In this document: in pieces, positions 50,339 through 61,100 of the stretch
Position numbering within the stretch: the stretch's first letter is position 1
Layout of the letters: every line of letters starts with the position of its first letter
The notes under the pieces: generated by a model
What the model saw: only the letters and a program-made list of their open reading frames with translations
Database searches by the model: none
Told to the model about the DNA's origin: nothing
Assembly (NCBI GenBank): GCA_918807975.1
Contig: OU964921.1
Location: 36,792,498-36,856,497, forward strand
Direction: 5' to 3'
DNA length: 64,000 nt
Origin: Aplidium turbinatum
Lineage: Eukaryota > Chordata > Ascidiacea > Aplousobranchia > Polyclinidae
Program-made: the position numbers and the translations under genes

Positions 50339-51698
50339 CAGTGTTGTACGTTGACGCCGTCAAATTGACGGCGTTATTTGACGGCGTCAACTTTTTGTTG
50401 ACGCTGAGGCTAGCGCCGTCAATTTATTTTTCAGTTGACGGAAGTGATAGCGCCGTCAAGTATTTTGCCGATTTTAAGCGTCAAGCGCTAAGCGTCATTT
50501 TTTGTTTTCATGGAAAACCTCGTTTCACAATAAGAGTTTCACAATGTATTCTGGCCAGCGCGACTCATCCGAATTACCAGTTTTTGGGTTGGTTGGAATG
50601 GCTCCCTGGAATACATGCGGAAGAAGTTCGCCAAATGGTGATCACCCATGTATTGAGAACGAGGGATCAGAGAGAGAAAGCGAAAAATCCATGAATGGCA
50701 TCGCGGACGTTGAATATACTTTATTTCAAGAGCTCTATGCCCCTGAAAAGAGCGATGTTGGTGCAGTGGACCTCGTTAAAAGATTTATACATGCTAAACT
50801 ATCACAGCACGCTTGGAACAGTGATACCTTTCCGACTAAATGTTTTCAACTTGTTTTTGAAATACAACACACCAATACCAACCAGCGCTGGTGTGGAACG
50901 CATGTTTTCACTTGGAAAGGACAATATGCGCAGGGGCGCCGGAACCGGGGGTGGAGCAGGGGAAGCGGATGCCCCCTGCCCTCAAATTTCTGTGGATGGG
51001 GAGGGAAGGGGGGGCAATGGTACCCTTTTAAGGTCATGTAAGCTACTGCACACTTTGCAATATAACAACTTATGCTATTCGCTTTTAGCCTAATTATAAT
51101 GTTCTATTTTTGCCTCAAAATAATATTCACGACACAAAATTCTCCATTACAGTAAGTTATATTACATGATTATAAAATAGCATGATGCCTTTCCGTGCCA
51201 TTGCTCTTTGTATAGTGGATACTTGTATCATTACTCGATAATGAGCTGATAGATGAGCAATATCGCTATATCTTATCTTAAAACTTAAAAAAAAAATTGG
51301 CCTTTCAGCAACAAAAGTGCCCTTATTTCATACCCCTGCCCCTCCAGTCAAAAATCGCTTCGGCGCCCCTGAATATGCGTCCCAAACGCAGCAGATTGTT
51401 AGACAAACGTTTTGAAATGCTTGTTTTTCTGCAAGGAAATAACAAATAGGCTGAGCAGCTAATTACAATAGTCTCAAAACATAGCCTAATAGGCTACCTG
51501 CTCTTTATTTATAGCTATTGTTAGCCTGAACTTGGTTGAAATATTTGCGTTTTATGAGACGCTGGCAAAAAAAAGCGCTAGAAATTAGCGCTGACGCCGT
51601 CAATTTCTTTAAGAGCTTACGCAGTCCTTTACGCCGTAAAGTTTTTAGGCAATTCGCGCTGACGCTGACAAATTATTTCAATGACGCGTACAACACTG
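50339..51698 (+). mobile_element. hAT transposon remnant with hATC dimerisation domain
   Basis: The ends CAGTGTTGTACG and CGTACAACACTG are flanked by the perfect 8-bp duplication CTCATCAG (50331-50338, 51699-51706). Subterminal GACGCCGTCAA-type motifs repeat in both orientations. The plus strand near 50780-50930 encodes the C-terminal hAT dimerisation region: FLKYNTPIPTSAGVERMFSL, GKDNMR. Its continuation PKRSRLLDKRFEMLVFL lies at about 51380-51445, beyond a nested element. The catalytic core is deleted, so the copy is non-autonomous. Confidence 0.9.
50931..51371. mobile_element. Second hAT-like MITE nested in the hATC coding sequence
   Basis: 441 bp with ends CAGGGGCGCCG and CGGCGCCCCTG and the perfect 8-bp duplication AATATGCG (50923-50930, 51372-51379). 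It splits the hATC reading frame of the outer element exactly after GKDNMR. No coding capacity seen. Confidence 0.9.
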
Positions 51699-51706
51699 CT
51701 CATCAG

Positions 51707-52190
51707 CAATGTACATCAACAACTTCTTCAACCACCATCGATAGTGTGGCGGTGGGATGGCGGACCGCATAAGGCGTTGCTTTCCAATAAAGCAAACCAA
51801 GTCCGACACCCGGCTTAAGCTGGTTGTTAATAAACACCGCTCACATGTACCCATGGTGTGATAAATTGAGTGGACGGAGTTGAAGGAAAGACGGCCGAGA
51901 GAAAAGACCTGGCTCCCCTACTCTCGTTAGTGCCGAGGGCTTAGCGCGATGAGAACCTTATCTTCTCAATCCCTATGAAACCGAGAGAAAGATGTCATTT
52001 AACCAACGACCTTTTATAAGATAGAGTAATTTACAAGCAACAAACCTCCACAGAATGAATCTCAGTGACTTGCCTTTGTCAGTTTTGCCCGCTATCCAGG
52101 CGTTGAAACACTGTCAAGATTAAGCTTGAGAACACGAATTTTCGGTGCCAGCATAAAGATTCTCACTACCAATCCATTGTTTTTAAACAA
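51707..52190. other. Spacer; no gene seen
   Basis: Short stretch between the hAT element and a SINE. Nothing recognised. Confidence 0.5.
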
Positions 52191-52512
52191 GCCCCGATAG
52201 CTCAGTTGGTTAGCGTGACTTCTGGAACGAAGAAGCTTCAAGATCAAGCGGCGCTTGTTCGACTCTCCGGGTGTGCGCTTGAGCAACACACGTTAAGGAT
52301 TGCTCTCCATTCAGCAGCATCTAATGGATGGGATAATTCTCCGGCAACAAAACTTCAACAATCGGAAACTTCACTCTGTCAATCTCGGTGACCGGGCCTG
52401 CGCCAGTGATTCAAAGCCTCTACAAGTCTACAAGTAGGCCAATGCGAAACTGTCAGGATTAAGCTCTGCAAGAAGCTTTCCCAGTCCGAGGATAAAGATT
52501 CAATCAATCAAG
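52191..52512 (+). repeat. tRNA-derived SINE (family 1), full length
   Basis: Head GCCCCGATAGCTCAGTTGGT, B-box-like GTTCGACTC, body CTAATGGATGGGATAATTCT, tail GAGGATAAAGATTCAATCAA. This is the most complete copy in the window at about 322 bp. Confidence 0.88.
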
Positions 52513-53612
52513 TCGTACACGGATGTGTACCAAAATGCATAGTCAGTCACATCACATCAGAACTGGTATGTTATAATAACAAAGCTATAGAAATAATATC
52601 GGAAACATATATTTGAAGTGTGTCATGTGATTATAAAACGTTGATATTTTCGAGAAATGTAAGAACGATGATGATGTCATAATAACGATATTGGCACAAC
52701 GGTAATACGTTGATAAAATGTTTGAATGGAAAATTAAAAACAGACAAAACTAATCGGGTTGCGTACAAAACAGCCGTTTAAAGGTTAGTGATAAAGTAAT
52801 TTTTGTTTTGTGAGAAAAACAGCATCGTTTTCATAATCTTTCAATGAAGAACAAGCTGACATGACGTGCGGTTCTTGAATGAAAGTTTTGTTAAAAACAA
52901 ATAACTCATTAATTCACCTTGTCAAACAAGCAGTAACTGGTTTGACTCTTATTTGAACCATAGCAAATTGTAATCGAAACACTGAGGAATAAAGCTTGAA
53001 GCGCTAATTCAAGAGTAATGTAAACAGCTTTTCAATATCAACTGAAAAATCTATAATATTTAACGACTTGTTTCTCGGCAGCCGATTTGTAGCAAGAATT
53101 GACAGCGATAGACACCGTGACTTATATTTAACGACTGTTGATGAGAGGGATTCGTGTGCGATTTTGCAGACAAAAATCTATTACTTTTATAGGACCTGAA
53201 ACAAAAATCTTAGCTTAGGCTATGTGTGCTGCCAAAACAAAAACTATTCAATGGCAGGAAACGTTTTGGCCCTAAAATGGCTAAACATCATTTGTGAGTT
53301 GGCACTGAGCTTCCTAATTACCAGAAACTGACATATTCACAAGATAACCAATCGTGGTTTTGAACAACTTTCAACAAAAAATTGAAAATTTAACTAAATT
53401 TAAATCAAACATATAATAATAGAAAGTTCGTACAAATGACACAATAAAAACAAACATTTTCATTCTGATGTTTTTTTTGCATTATTCGCACTTAATCAAA
53501 AACATTATCTCTCCAGAGGTGGGTAAGCTTCGGTAGATGTTGAATCAATGTAAAAAACGGACTTTGCTCGCTAAGTAAATCTGTAAAAAGGACGGATCAC
53601 ATCCACAATGAC
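52513..53612. other. Spacer; half MITE only
   Basis: No gene seen. About 53535-53575 resembles one arm of the palindromic MITE family (GATGTTGAATCAATGTAAAA). Confidence 0.5.
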
Positions 53613-53620
53613 CTAATTGC

Positions 53621-53829
53621 CAGGGTCGTTGATTACGATATCTTGGGCCCGGTACCAATGAGATTTTTGGGCCTCAAATCCAGAAACTTTGTAAAAAAAC
53701 GCACTGTAACCAAAAAATAATGCGGTGGCTTCTTTATGATCTCGGCCCCTTGAAAAGGTTCCATGCCCCTAAAATTATCTCGGGCCTGGGTCCAAAAGTA
53801 CCCCTTGGACCCCCTTGTCAACGCCACTG
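53621..53829. mobile_element. hAT-type MITE with 8-bp duplication
   Basis: 209 bp starting CAGGGTCGTTGA and ending TCAACGCCACTG, with CTAATTGC on both sides (53613-53620, 53830-53837). The interior is rich in GGGCC/GGCCC. Confidence 0.82.
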
Positions 53830-53837
53830 CTAATTGC

Positions 53838-55165
53838 ATTTCGAGCATCAGTTAGAGGTTGGAAGGCCAGTTTCGCATAATCCAGCATACTGCCTGTTTT
53901 AATACTGTAATGTTCACACATGCTTGAATCTCTTAATGCAACAATCAAGAAACCATCGAAAAATGGCTCAAAGTGCTCTGGGTCTGGAATGGATTAATTG
54001 CACTATAGCGGAAACTCAGGTAAACGTCTATCAAATCTATCACTGCAAATACCCAAGTAACATGAAGTTTACTGTTACATCTTAGAAACATTTCTTGGTG
54101 TATGTTAGGTCGTTGATTTCAAAAATGATGTTACTTTGCTTTTATCATCAATACTTTTTAAGTTGTACCAATTTCTATGCTATGCAATCTTTGCATAGAA
54201 TTGCCGCAATGCGCTTACGTTGTTTAAACGTAAAAAGTTACACACTGATATTGATAAAATGAGCTAGCCAAACAAAAAATCCGTCATTTTTATATAAAGT
54301 AGCAAGGATACGATAGGAACAAGCCAATAGATGTAAATAAAGGACACTCGGTGGCGTAATGAGTCAATACACAATAAACTTCAGGCAGTTTATGGAAGCA
54401 ATGGATTGTTCAATGATAGAAATTTGGAAAAATATAACGAAAAGTGGCTATAACAAGGCAAAGAATATATCAGTAAAACAAAAACAGAAAAAGGCCAGTA
54501 ACTTCTTTCCAATCAACAATAGTGAAAAAATGTTTAATACAAAGAATGACCAAAGTAGAGTCCAAACAAAAAAACTTAGTTCGATTTTCGTGACACACCG
54601 GACACTGATAAGTCATCTACCTAATTCATGAAAGTTAAGAGAGTTAATTCACTAAAAGTGTAATTAGTCAAATATTTTTTGTTTCGAAGACTTTGCGAAA
54701 ATATACTGTACAACTTTAAATAATTCTCTATCCCTTGATTTGCTTTATCATCCGGCTGCGTTGATTCAACGTAACAATGGTTATTAGAGCATTCTTTTTA
54801 CATCTTTCAACATTACGATACATTGTGAACAACATAGGCTAAAGTGAAAAGTATGAAAATCCTTTGATATAAACAAATAATAGAAAAAAACTAAGTCTGA
54901 AAAAATTCTTTGAAACAGAGCAGTGTAAGAATAAAAGGCGCAAGCTGTTAGTGCATGCTTAGAAAAAATGAAAACTATGTTAGACACAAGATGGCATTGC
55001 GTTGGTGAAATAAATTTTCATCATTTTTTTTTATTAATCTCTGTAATAAAATTAACAGTTTTGCTTGCATATTCTTGAAGCGCTCGAAGCAGCCAAACAA
55101 ATCCGCAGCTAAGTTTGTGTGAGACTTTCTAAGGAAAGACTTGTTGGTGGCGTGATCCTCGGTTG
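53838..55165. other. GRAF 3' flank
   Basis: No separate gene is supported; the frame 54359-54631 is low-complexity and Lys/Asn-rich. An AATAAA signal on the minus strand lies at 55030-55035, about 130 bases past the GRAF stop. About 54266-54292 resembles a MITE arm (ATCCGTCATTTTTATATAAA). Confidence 0.5.
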
Positions 55166-58100
55166 TTATATAAATTCAACGTAGTTTCTGGGTATGAGAC
55201 CTGACTTTCCGTCCAACGTAGCCAGAAGCCAACCTGGCTCGTTCGACTTTTTGACATCGCAAAAGATTTGGTCTTGTTTGAACGACAACTCGTTCACTTG
55301 TTCGGCCTTGCAGTCGTACAAAGCCCGCGCACGAGTCGAAGATTTTTCGATGTCGCTGTCGTCGCCGCTTTCCAATGAGCTCACTGCTGGCTTCTCTCGC
55401 TCAGGAGACCGCACCGACACCAAAGCAGACGATCTCGGAATGATCTTCGTAACCTCGTTCTTGAGCGGCTTCTGGCGGAAACTTTCACTTTTTGTAACTG
55501 GTCCCGTGGTGGCGCCGTTGCGATCGTTGATCTCCGTTGTGAGAAAGACAGCGGGTATAAACTCCGACTTCGGTCGTCTGTTTGTGTGGGGATGAGCTCT
55601 TTTTTCCGGATTGAAACCTAGAGTGGCATTCAGATTCGTTTGAGGCTGAAAGAAGAAAGAAAAGATTGTAAAATTAAAAAAAAATTTACACCAGACAACA
55701 AATATTCGTTGTAAACACGCAGCTTAAGTAAAAATACCCACAACTTTAATGGTACAATATACACAACAGAAACCGGTTGAAAACCATCGCGCTTATCATG
55801 AACAGTGGACTTCATCTTGCCTTCAGCAGCTGAGAAAAAACATCGACAAAGCCTCAGCATTTCGATCGTTTCGAAACGGTATGAAATGGCGGCAAACAAG
55901 AGAGCGATTTAAAGGGCTGCCAAAGCCATTTCTTGTGAAACTGTTAATTTCCTTAGCAATATCTTGAAAAAGAGCAAAACCTTGCCTAGAGACCGCACCT
56001 GTTTCAAGCGGAGAAAGCTTTTTGTTACCTGAGAAGCAAAACCATCGGGGAATGACGAATTTGCGTGCAGCACTTTCAAAAACGCTAAAGTTTTTAATTG
56101 AATGACTAATTGACTATATAACGCAAATAAACGTCAGATTGATGGTAAATGTGCCCTTTAGCTGATGCTTTTCAACCACACAGAGCAATAAGAGCTATAG
56201 CAGGCTGTGTGCCAAAGGTTGCATCAACGTCATATCCTGTTTTTCCAACTTGCAACAAAATGCTCGCTTAACCATGCTGGCGTATGACGTGCATTGGCCA
56301 GCCAGCAAATCAGCTCCTTTTTGCATTGATTCGACGTCTGCGAAATCTCAGATCGCCTTGCTGCATGAATAAACTTGCCTTATAAACGGGCACCCGTTTC
56401 ACATTTTCCAACACAAAAGATCGCAGCTTTACGTTACTTTAAGGTACTCACATTATTTTTTTCAATTTCAGTAGGCTCATTGGAAGGTGATATGTCTTCC
56501 TTTACAGGCAAGGAGTGAGCCAAAGTCTTGGGTCTGGTGGGTTTACCAAACAGAGGAAGGTGAAAGCTCTTTGGATTGTTGTTATTCTTGTTCTTCCCTT
56601 TTTCTGTCTGAACGGGGTTTCCTGGGGTGGAGAAACTAATCGGTTTGGGATGCAACATCGACTGCATGCGTTTCTTGGGATGCGGAACCGGAGGACTTTG
56701 CTTCGGGTCTTTACTCGATGACACAAGCGCGTCTCCTGCGGCTCTACTCCCAGATGAACTTGATCTGGCCAGATCCAGCTTTTTAGGAGGAATGAGGGGT
56801 TTGAATTTGTCCTTGGCCGCTTTCAGCGCCCCGTTTGATGGCCAATCTTCTTTCGGGATCGGTTTCGGTGTTGTCGCGTCGCCGCCGGGGTAGGTTAGCA
56901 CAGTCGTGTTCGTGTGAGGCCTTGCTCGGTTTGAAACCACGAGATTGTTAGTAGAAACCCGATCCGGCTCACCCTCTTCTGATGACGTGGACAACTGTGA
57001 CGCTCTTTTCTCGCCTGGTCATAAAGTAATAAGAATTTTATCAGTGATGTCACGCAATTGCTTTGTTGCAAAACCAGGCAGAGTTAAATTAGTGCCTAAA
57101 AATTACATAAAGAGCTGGTGTGAAAATTTAAACTAAAGCAATTGCTGCTTTCAAAAGCCATCGCATAACAAAAAATATTTTCCAGTTTCGTTCGCGTTTC
57201 GATTTTACCTTACCCTGGAGTCGAGAGTCTGTCTTGTCACCATCTAAAAGCTAAAGTTTTAGTTGCATTACGATAAGAGGTAACTGGATCGCAGTTTGTC
57301 ATTCAAGATTTAAAGAGCATCCACGCCGGATAGTGGAAGAAAGCGGACGCAGACGTTAATGTTGTAATTTCTATCATGGCACCTCGCTGGCTTGCTTCTT
57401 GACGAATTATAAAAACGAACGCGACAAATGTCGTTGTGCTTAACAAGCGTACGAGACAGAAGTACTAGAAATCTTTTCAATTCACCTCTGCTTTCCTGGA
57501 CTCGTGCAAGGGGCTGGTTTTCACGGAACGCCTGCGACCTGGCAAAGCCAGTAAAAGCAGTGTTGCCATCTGATGGGTTATTGTCTTCTTCAAGTATGTT
57601 TGGTACAGACGCTATCGCATACGTTGTTCCACGAGGCCTCGGGCGAAGTCTAGAAATCAATCTTTTTAATAAAGTGAATATTTTCTAAAAAGACGCAAAT
57701 GAAAATCTAATGCTTTAGTTTGAGCCAAGTTTCAAGAGTTATATTATGACTTTTGATATCAAAAACATTGGGAAAGTTTAGTACTTTAGTTTGATGTTTA
57801 AGTGCATATATTTCAATGTTGTGAGTGTACAACCAATTCACCTTTGAGACGGAAGTCTGGCCCTGTAGGATAGAGCTTTGGAGGCAAGTTTCGGAGATGC
57901 TGGTCTGGCTGGAAGATTGCGTTTCTCCACATCCAAGAGCACGCCTCCGCCTCGAAAGATGACATCTTGTTCCTCCACCAACAACTCGATGATGATGTTT
58001 GAGAATTTGATCTCCATGATGGCTTGAACAGTTTCCTACAGCAAGAGGTTTGGAAATCACTGACGCAAAGAAAGAAAGCACACGCATGAAAGAAAGGTTT

Positions 58101-61100
58101 ATGGGATGAATAAATGGGGTTACCATTGAAAATAGAAGAGGTTATCATTGCCATGACCTTACAGAAAGTCATTGAAGAGGGGATTACTTTTTTTAAAGAT
58201 TTCTTGGCTCAAGTCACTACCTCTCTGCATTGAATGACATGTTAAATGCAGACAAAAGACATTTTGATGCGCGTAAGTTTCTTGCTGCCAATTTATATTT
58301 AACTTGTGATTCATCAAATACTGTATAGTTACTAATCTCTAAAACCTCTACAGCCTGTTTCATCCTAAAAGGGGGATCATCAGAAGGTCCTTAGTCAAAT
58401 AAAATAAATAGAATTCTATTTAAATAAGGACTTTCTGATGATCCTCCTTTTAGGATAAAACAGACTGTAGAGGTTATAGAGAACAGTAACTTTGTTTGAT
58501 GTAACTCGCTTTGCTTGGCTTTTTGCTTGGCATTGAGCACTTTTTGTAGTATTAATAGTATTTATTGTTTAAATTGTGATTCATGTAATGAACAAAACCG
58601 TATCAATTCAGTGATATCAGTTGCACCCGTCGACCAAAAAGCCAAAAAACCATAAAAAATGAAATGATGAAAGAGATTACGAACCTGGCGGTGTCGCATC
58701 AGGGTAGGTCCGAAGCATACACCGAGGTTTTGAACAGTCATCTTGTTGGTCTCGTGACGCTCTTGCACTTTCTCAAGGTGGTTCACCAGAAGCCTTAACA
58801 TTTTCCTGTTACTTTCGGGAAGTTTGTTCACTAGCGTTGATATCCTGAGCAAAGTGAAAATACGGAAATCAAAAATAGTACGGATGTTCTATTGACTATT
58901 GAACAACTTGCAAGGGCCAACGGAGTAAGATAGTATGAGCATGTACTAAGGAAAGAGGAAAGAAGTTTTCTTCGAAAGGCATTGACTTTGAAGGTAGATG
59001 GAAAGGGGAAACGGGGACGTCCAAAAAAACAAACAGGTGAAGAATGGGGCAGACGAAGTCGGACAGAAGAAAGATGCGATGGACAGAACGAGATAGATAG
59101 GAGGAGTGAAGACTATAGCTGCAAAGAAAGAATCGACCAACCCGCTAGTGGGGAGAAAATCGAATTTGGGCTGATGATGACTTATGGTATAGCTTTATTC
59201 GGAACCGCTACGTATTCAATACAGTAGTTTACAAAATATGCTCTATCATTGGTTTACAAGTTCTTAATAACTTAATTTGACCAGTTTTAATGAGAGTTAT
59301 ATCATTTGTTATACTTTTATTGTTTAACACTTTGCCTAGCTAAAACTACCCGGTGCAAAAATAACTTTATTACACAAAATACACATTAATGCGACTGAAA
59401 CCAATACACCGATTCCAAACCTTTAGTATAATAATAACATTGATAAAAATAAACTAAAAAACTAAAGAAATCGCTTTTCATCTTCCACAACTTTCTGCAT
59501 TTATATTCCCTTAATTCCAAAACTGTACTTTCGTGTAAAATAAACGTGTAAACGCGTATTTCCGTTCCGTGTAAATGTAAAATATGGTAAGTAAGCCTAT
59601 CAACTAATGAGAGATAGTGGTTACTTTTTGACGCGGTCGTCGTGCAAGTCGCATTTTGCTGCGTTGATGAAATCTTGATGGAGTTCAAAGGTCATGATCG
59701 GCTCCGGTAAATTGCGGAAGTAGCTCTTTAGCGCACTCGTCAGGGTGTTGATCTCCCACTCATCTTCGTCCGTATAGTCAACACTATATCGTAACGAATA
59801 TGTCGTTTAACATCGGTAGCTTGTCAAGATCAACCAAGACAGCAAAGCAGTCGCTTTTGACATTGATTCAACGTCTGCAAGCGTTGAATCAGTGTAAAGA
59901 AATCGATTTGCAAACTTGGTTGGTAATTCTTTGCTCTGAATGTTCACTGGAGGTTTTGTTTTGTTCGACTGGAGCGCATTTCCCAAATGCATTGCTCAAA
60001 CCACCAACAACACATTGAATTGTTTTCCTACAGTGCTGTTACATCACCCAGAACAACCTTGAGCTCAAGCGCATAATATCCCAACAACTTCCTGTATGCA
60101 GATTCGCTCGGTGAAAGCTGAGCTCGGTTGAGCTATCCGCAGCTTGAATACAAGCTTGGCACATATTTTCGGGCCTGCAAACACGTCGCGAGCAACATAC
60201 GGAACCCAACCAAGTCTCAACGCCATATTGCTGTATTAAGAAGTGAAGCAAGCGAAATCAAGCAACATATACCATGCGAACGTTTTCGGCTGCACACATT
60301 CAGCAGTTGTAGGTTGAAAACGTTCGTACTCTTTGCCTTTCTTATTGTATCATGGTGAATGCTGAGTTATTGCTTGGTTTTGTTTGCACGTTTTCTTGTT
60401 CTAACAAAGTGATGGATTGAGAAGTGCGGAAGACTACCTTTCTGCGGTGGCTGGGTTCAAAGCTTGCCGGAGCAACATGTCGACTTTTGAGACGACGCCG
60501 ACCAGTCTGTATATTCCCTCGTGGTGCACACCGCGTCTCTCTATCTCGGCGATTATTTTCTTGACACACTCGAAGCCAGCTTCGTCAAGAGCGTAAACGT
60601 TTTCTTTAATCTTGAAATCCTGTTAAAAAAAAGTACTTGTTTTGAAAAGGATGGCTTGTTAAAGAATAGCAGTGCACACAGGTAGCTTTGTTCAAAGAAC
60701 GCAAAATTTTTGAATTGGTTCAAGGCTTATAAACGTTGAATATTGAATAATTAGTGTAAAAATGACAGCCTTTGTTAAATGCGATCTTCCCTTTTCCATC
60801 AGGTTTATGATGCAATAAAACATCTTAAAGGTGACCTTAGGGTTGCTTTCTTACAATACACACTATATAAACCGGAATGGCCCGTTTCGGTGAGTCCGAT
60901 CCCTTAACGGGGGATTTTTTCAATTTTTTTTTTTAATTATCGGGTACCGTAGCCTAATTATCATTGCCGTTTTAGGGTTTGGGGTTAGAGGTTAGGAACT
61001 CACCGAATCGGACTCACCGAATAGTAGCAGACCCATATAAACAACGTCAGACGTTAATATAATGTAAAAAAGCAACCTTGGTGGTTAGGAAACCTTTATT

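Noticed and set aside
54359-54631. 90-codon Lys/Asn-rich frame
   Set aside because: Low complexity, no family resemblance, lies in the GRAF 3' flank.
59386-59688. 100-codon minus-strand frame in the GRAF region
   Set aside because: It overlaps the RhoGAP exon 59625-59783 in another frame; the exon frame has clear family motifs.
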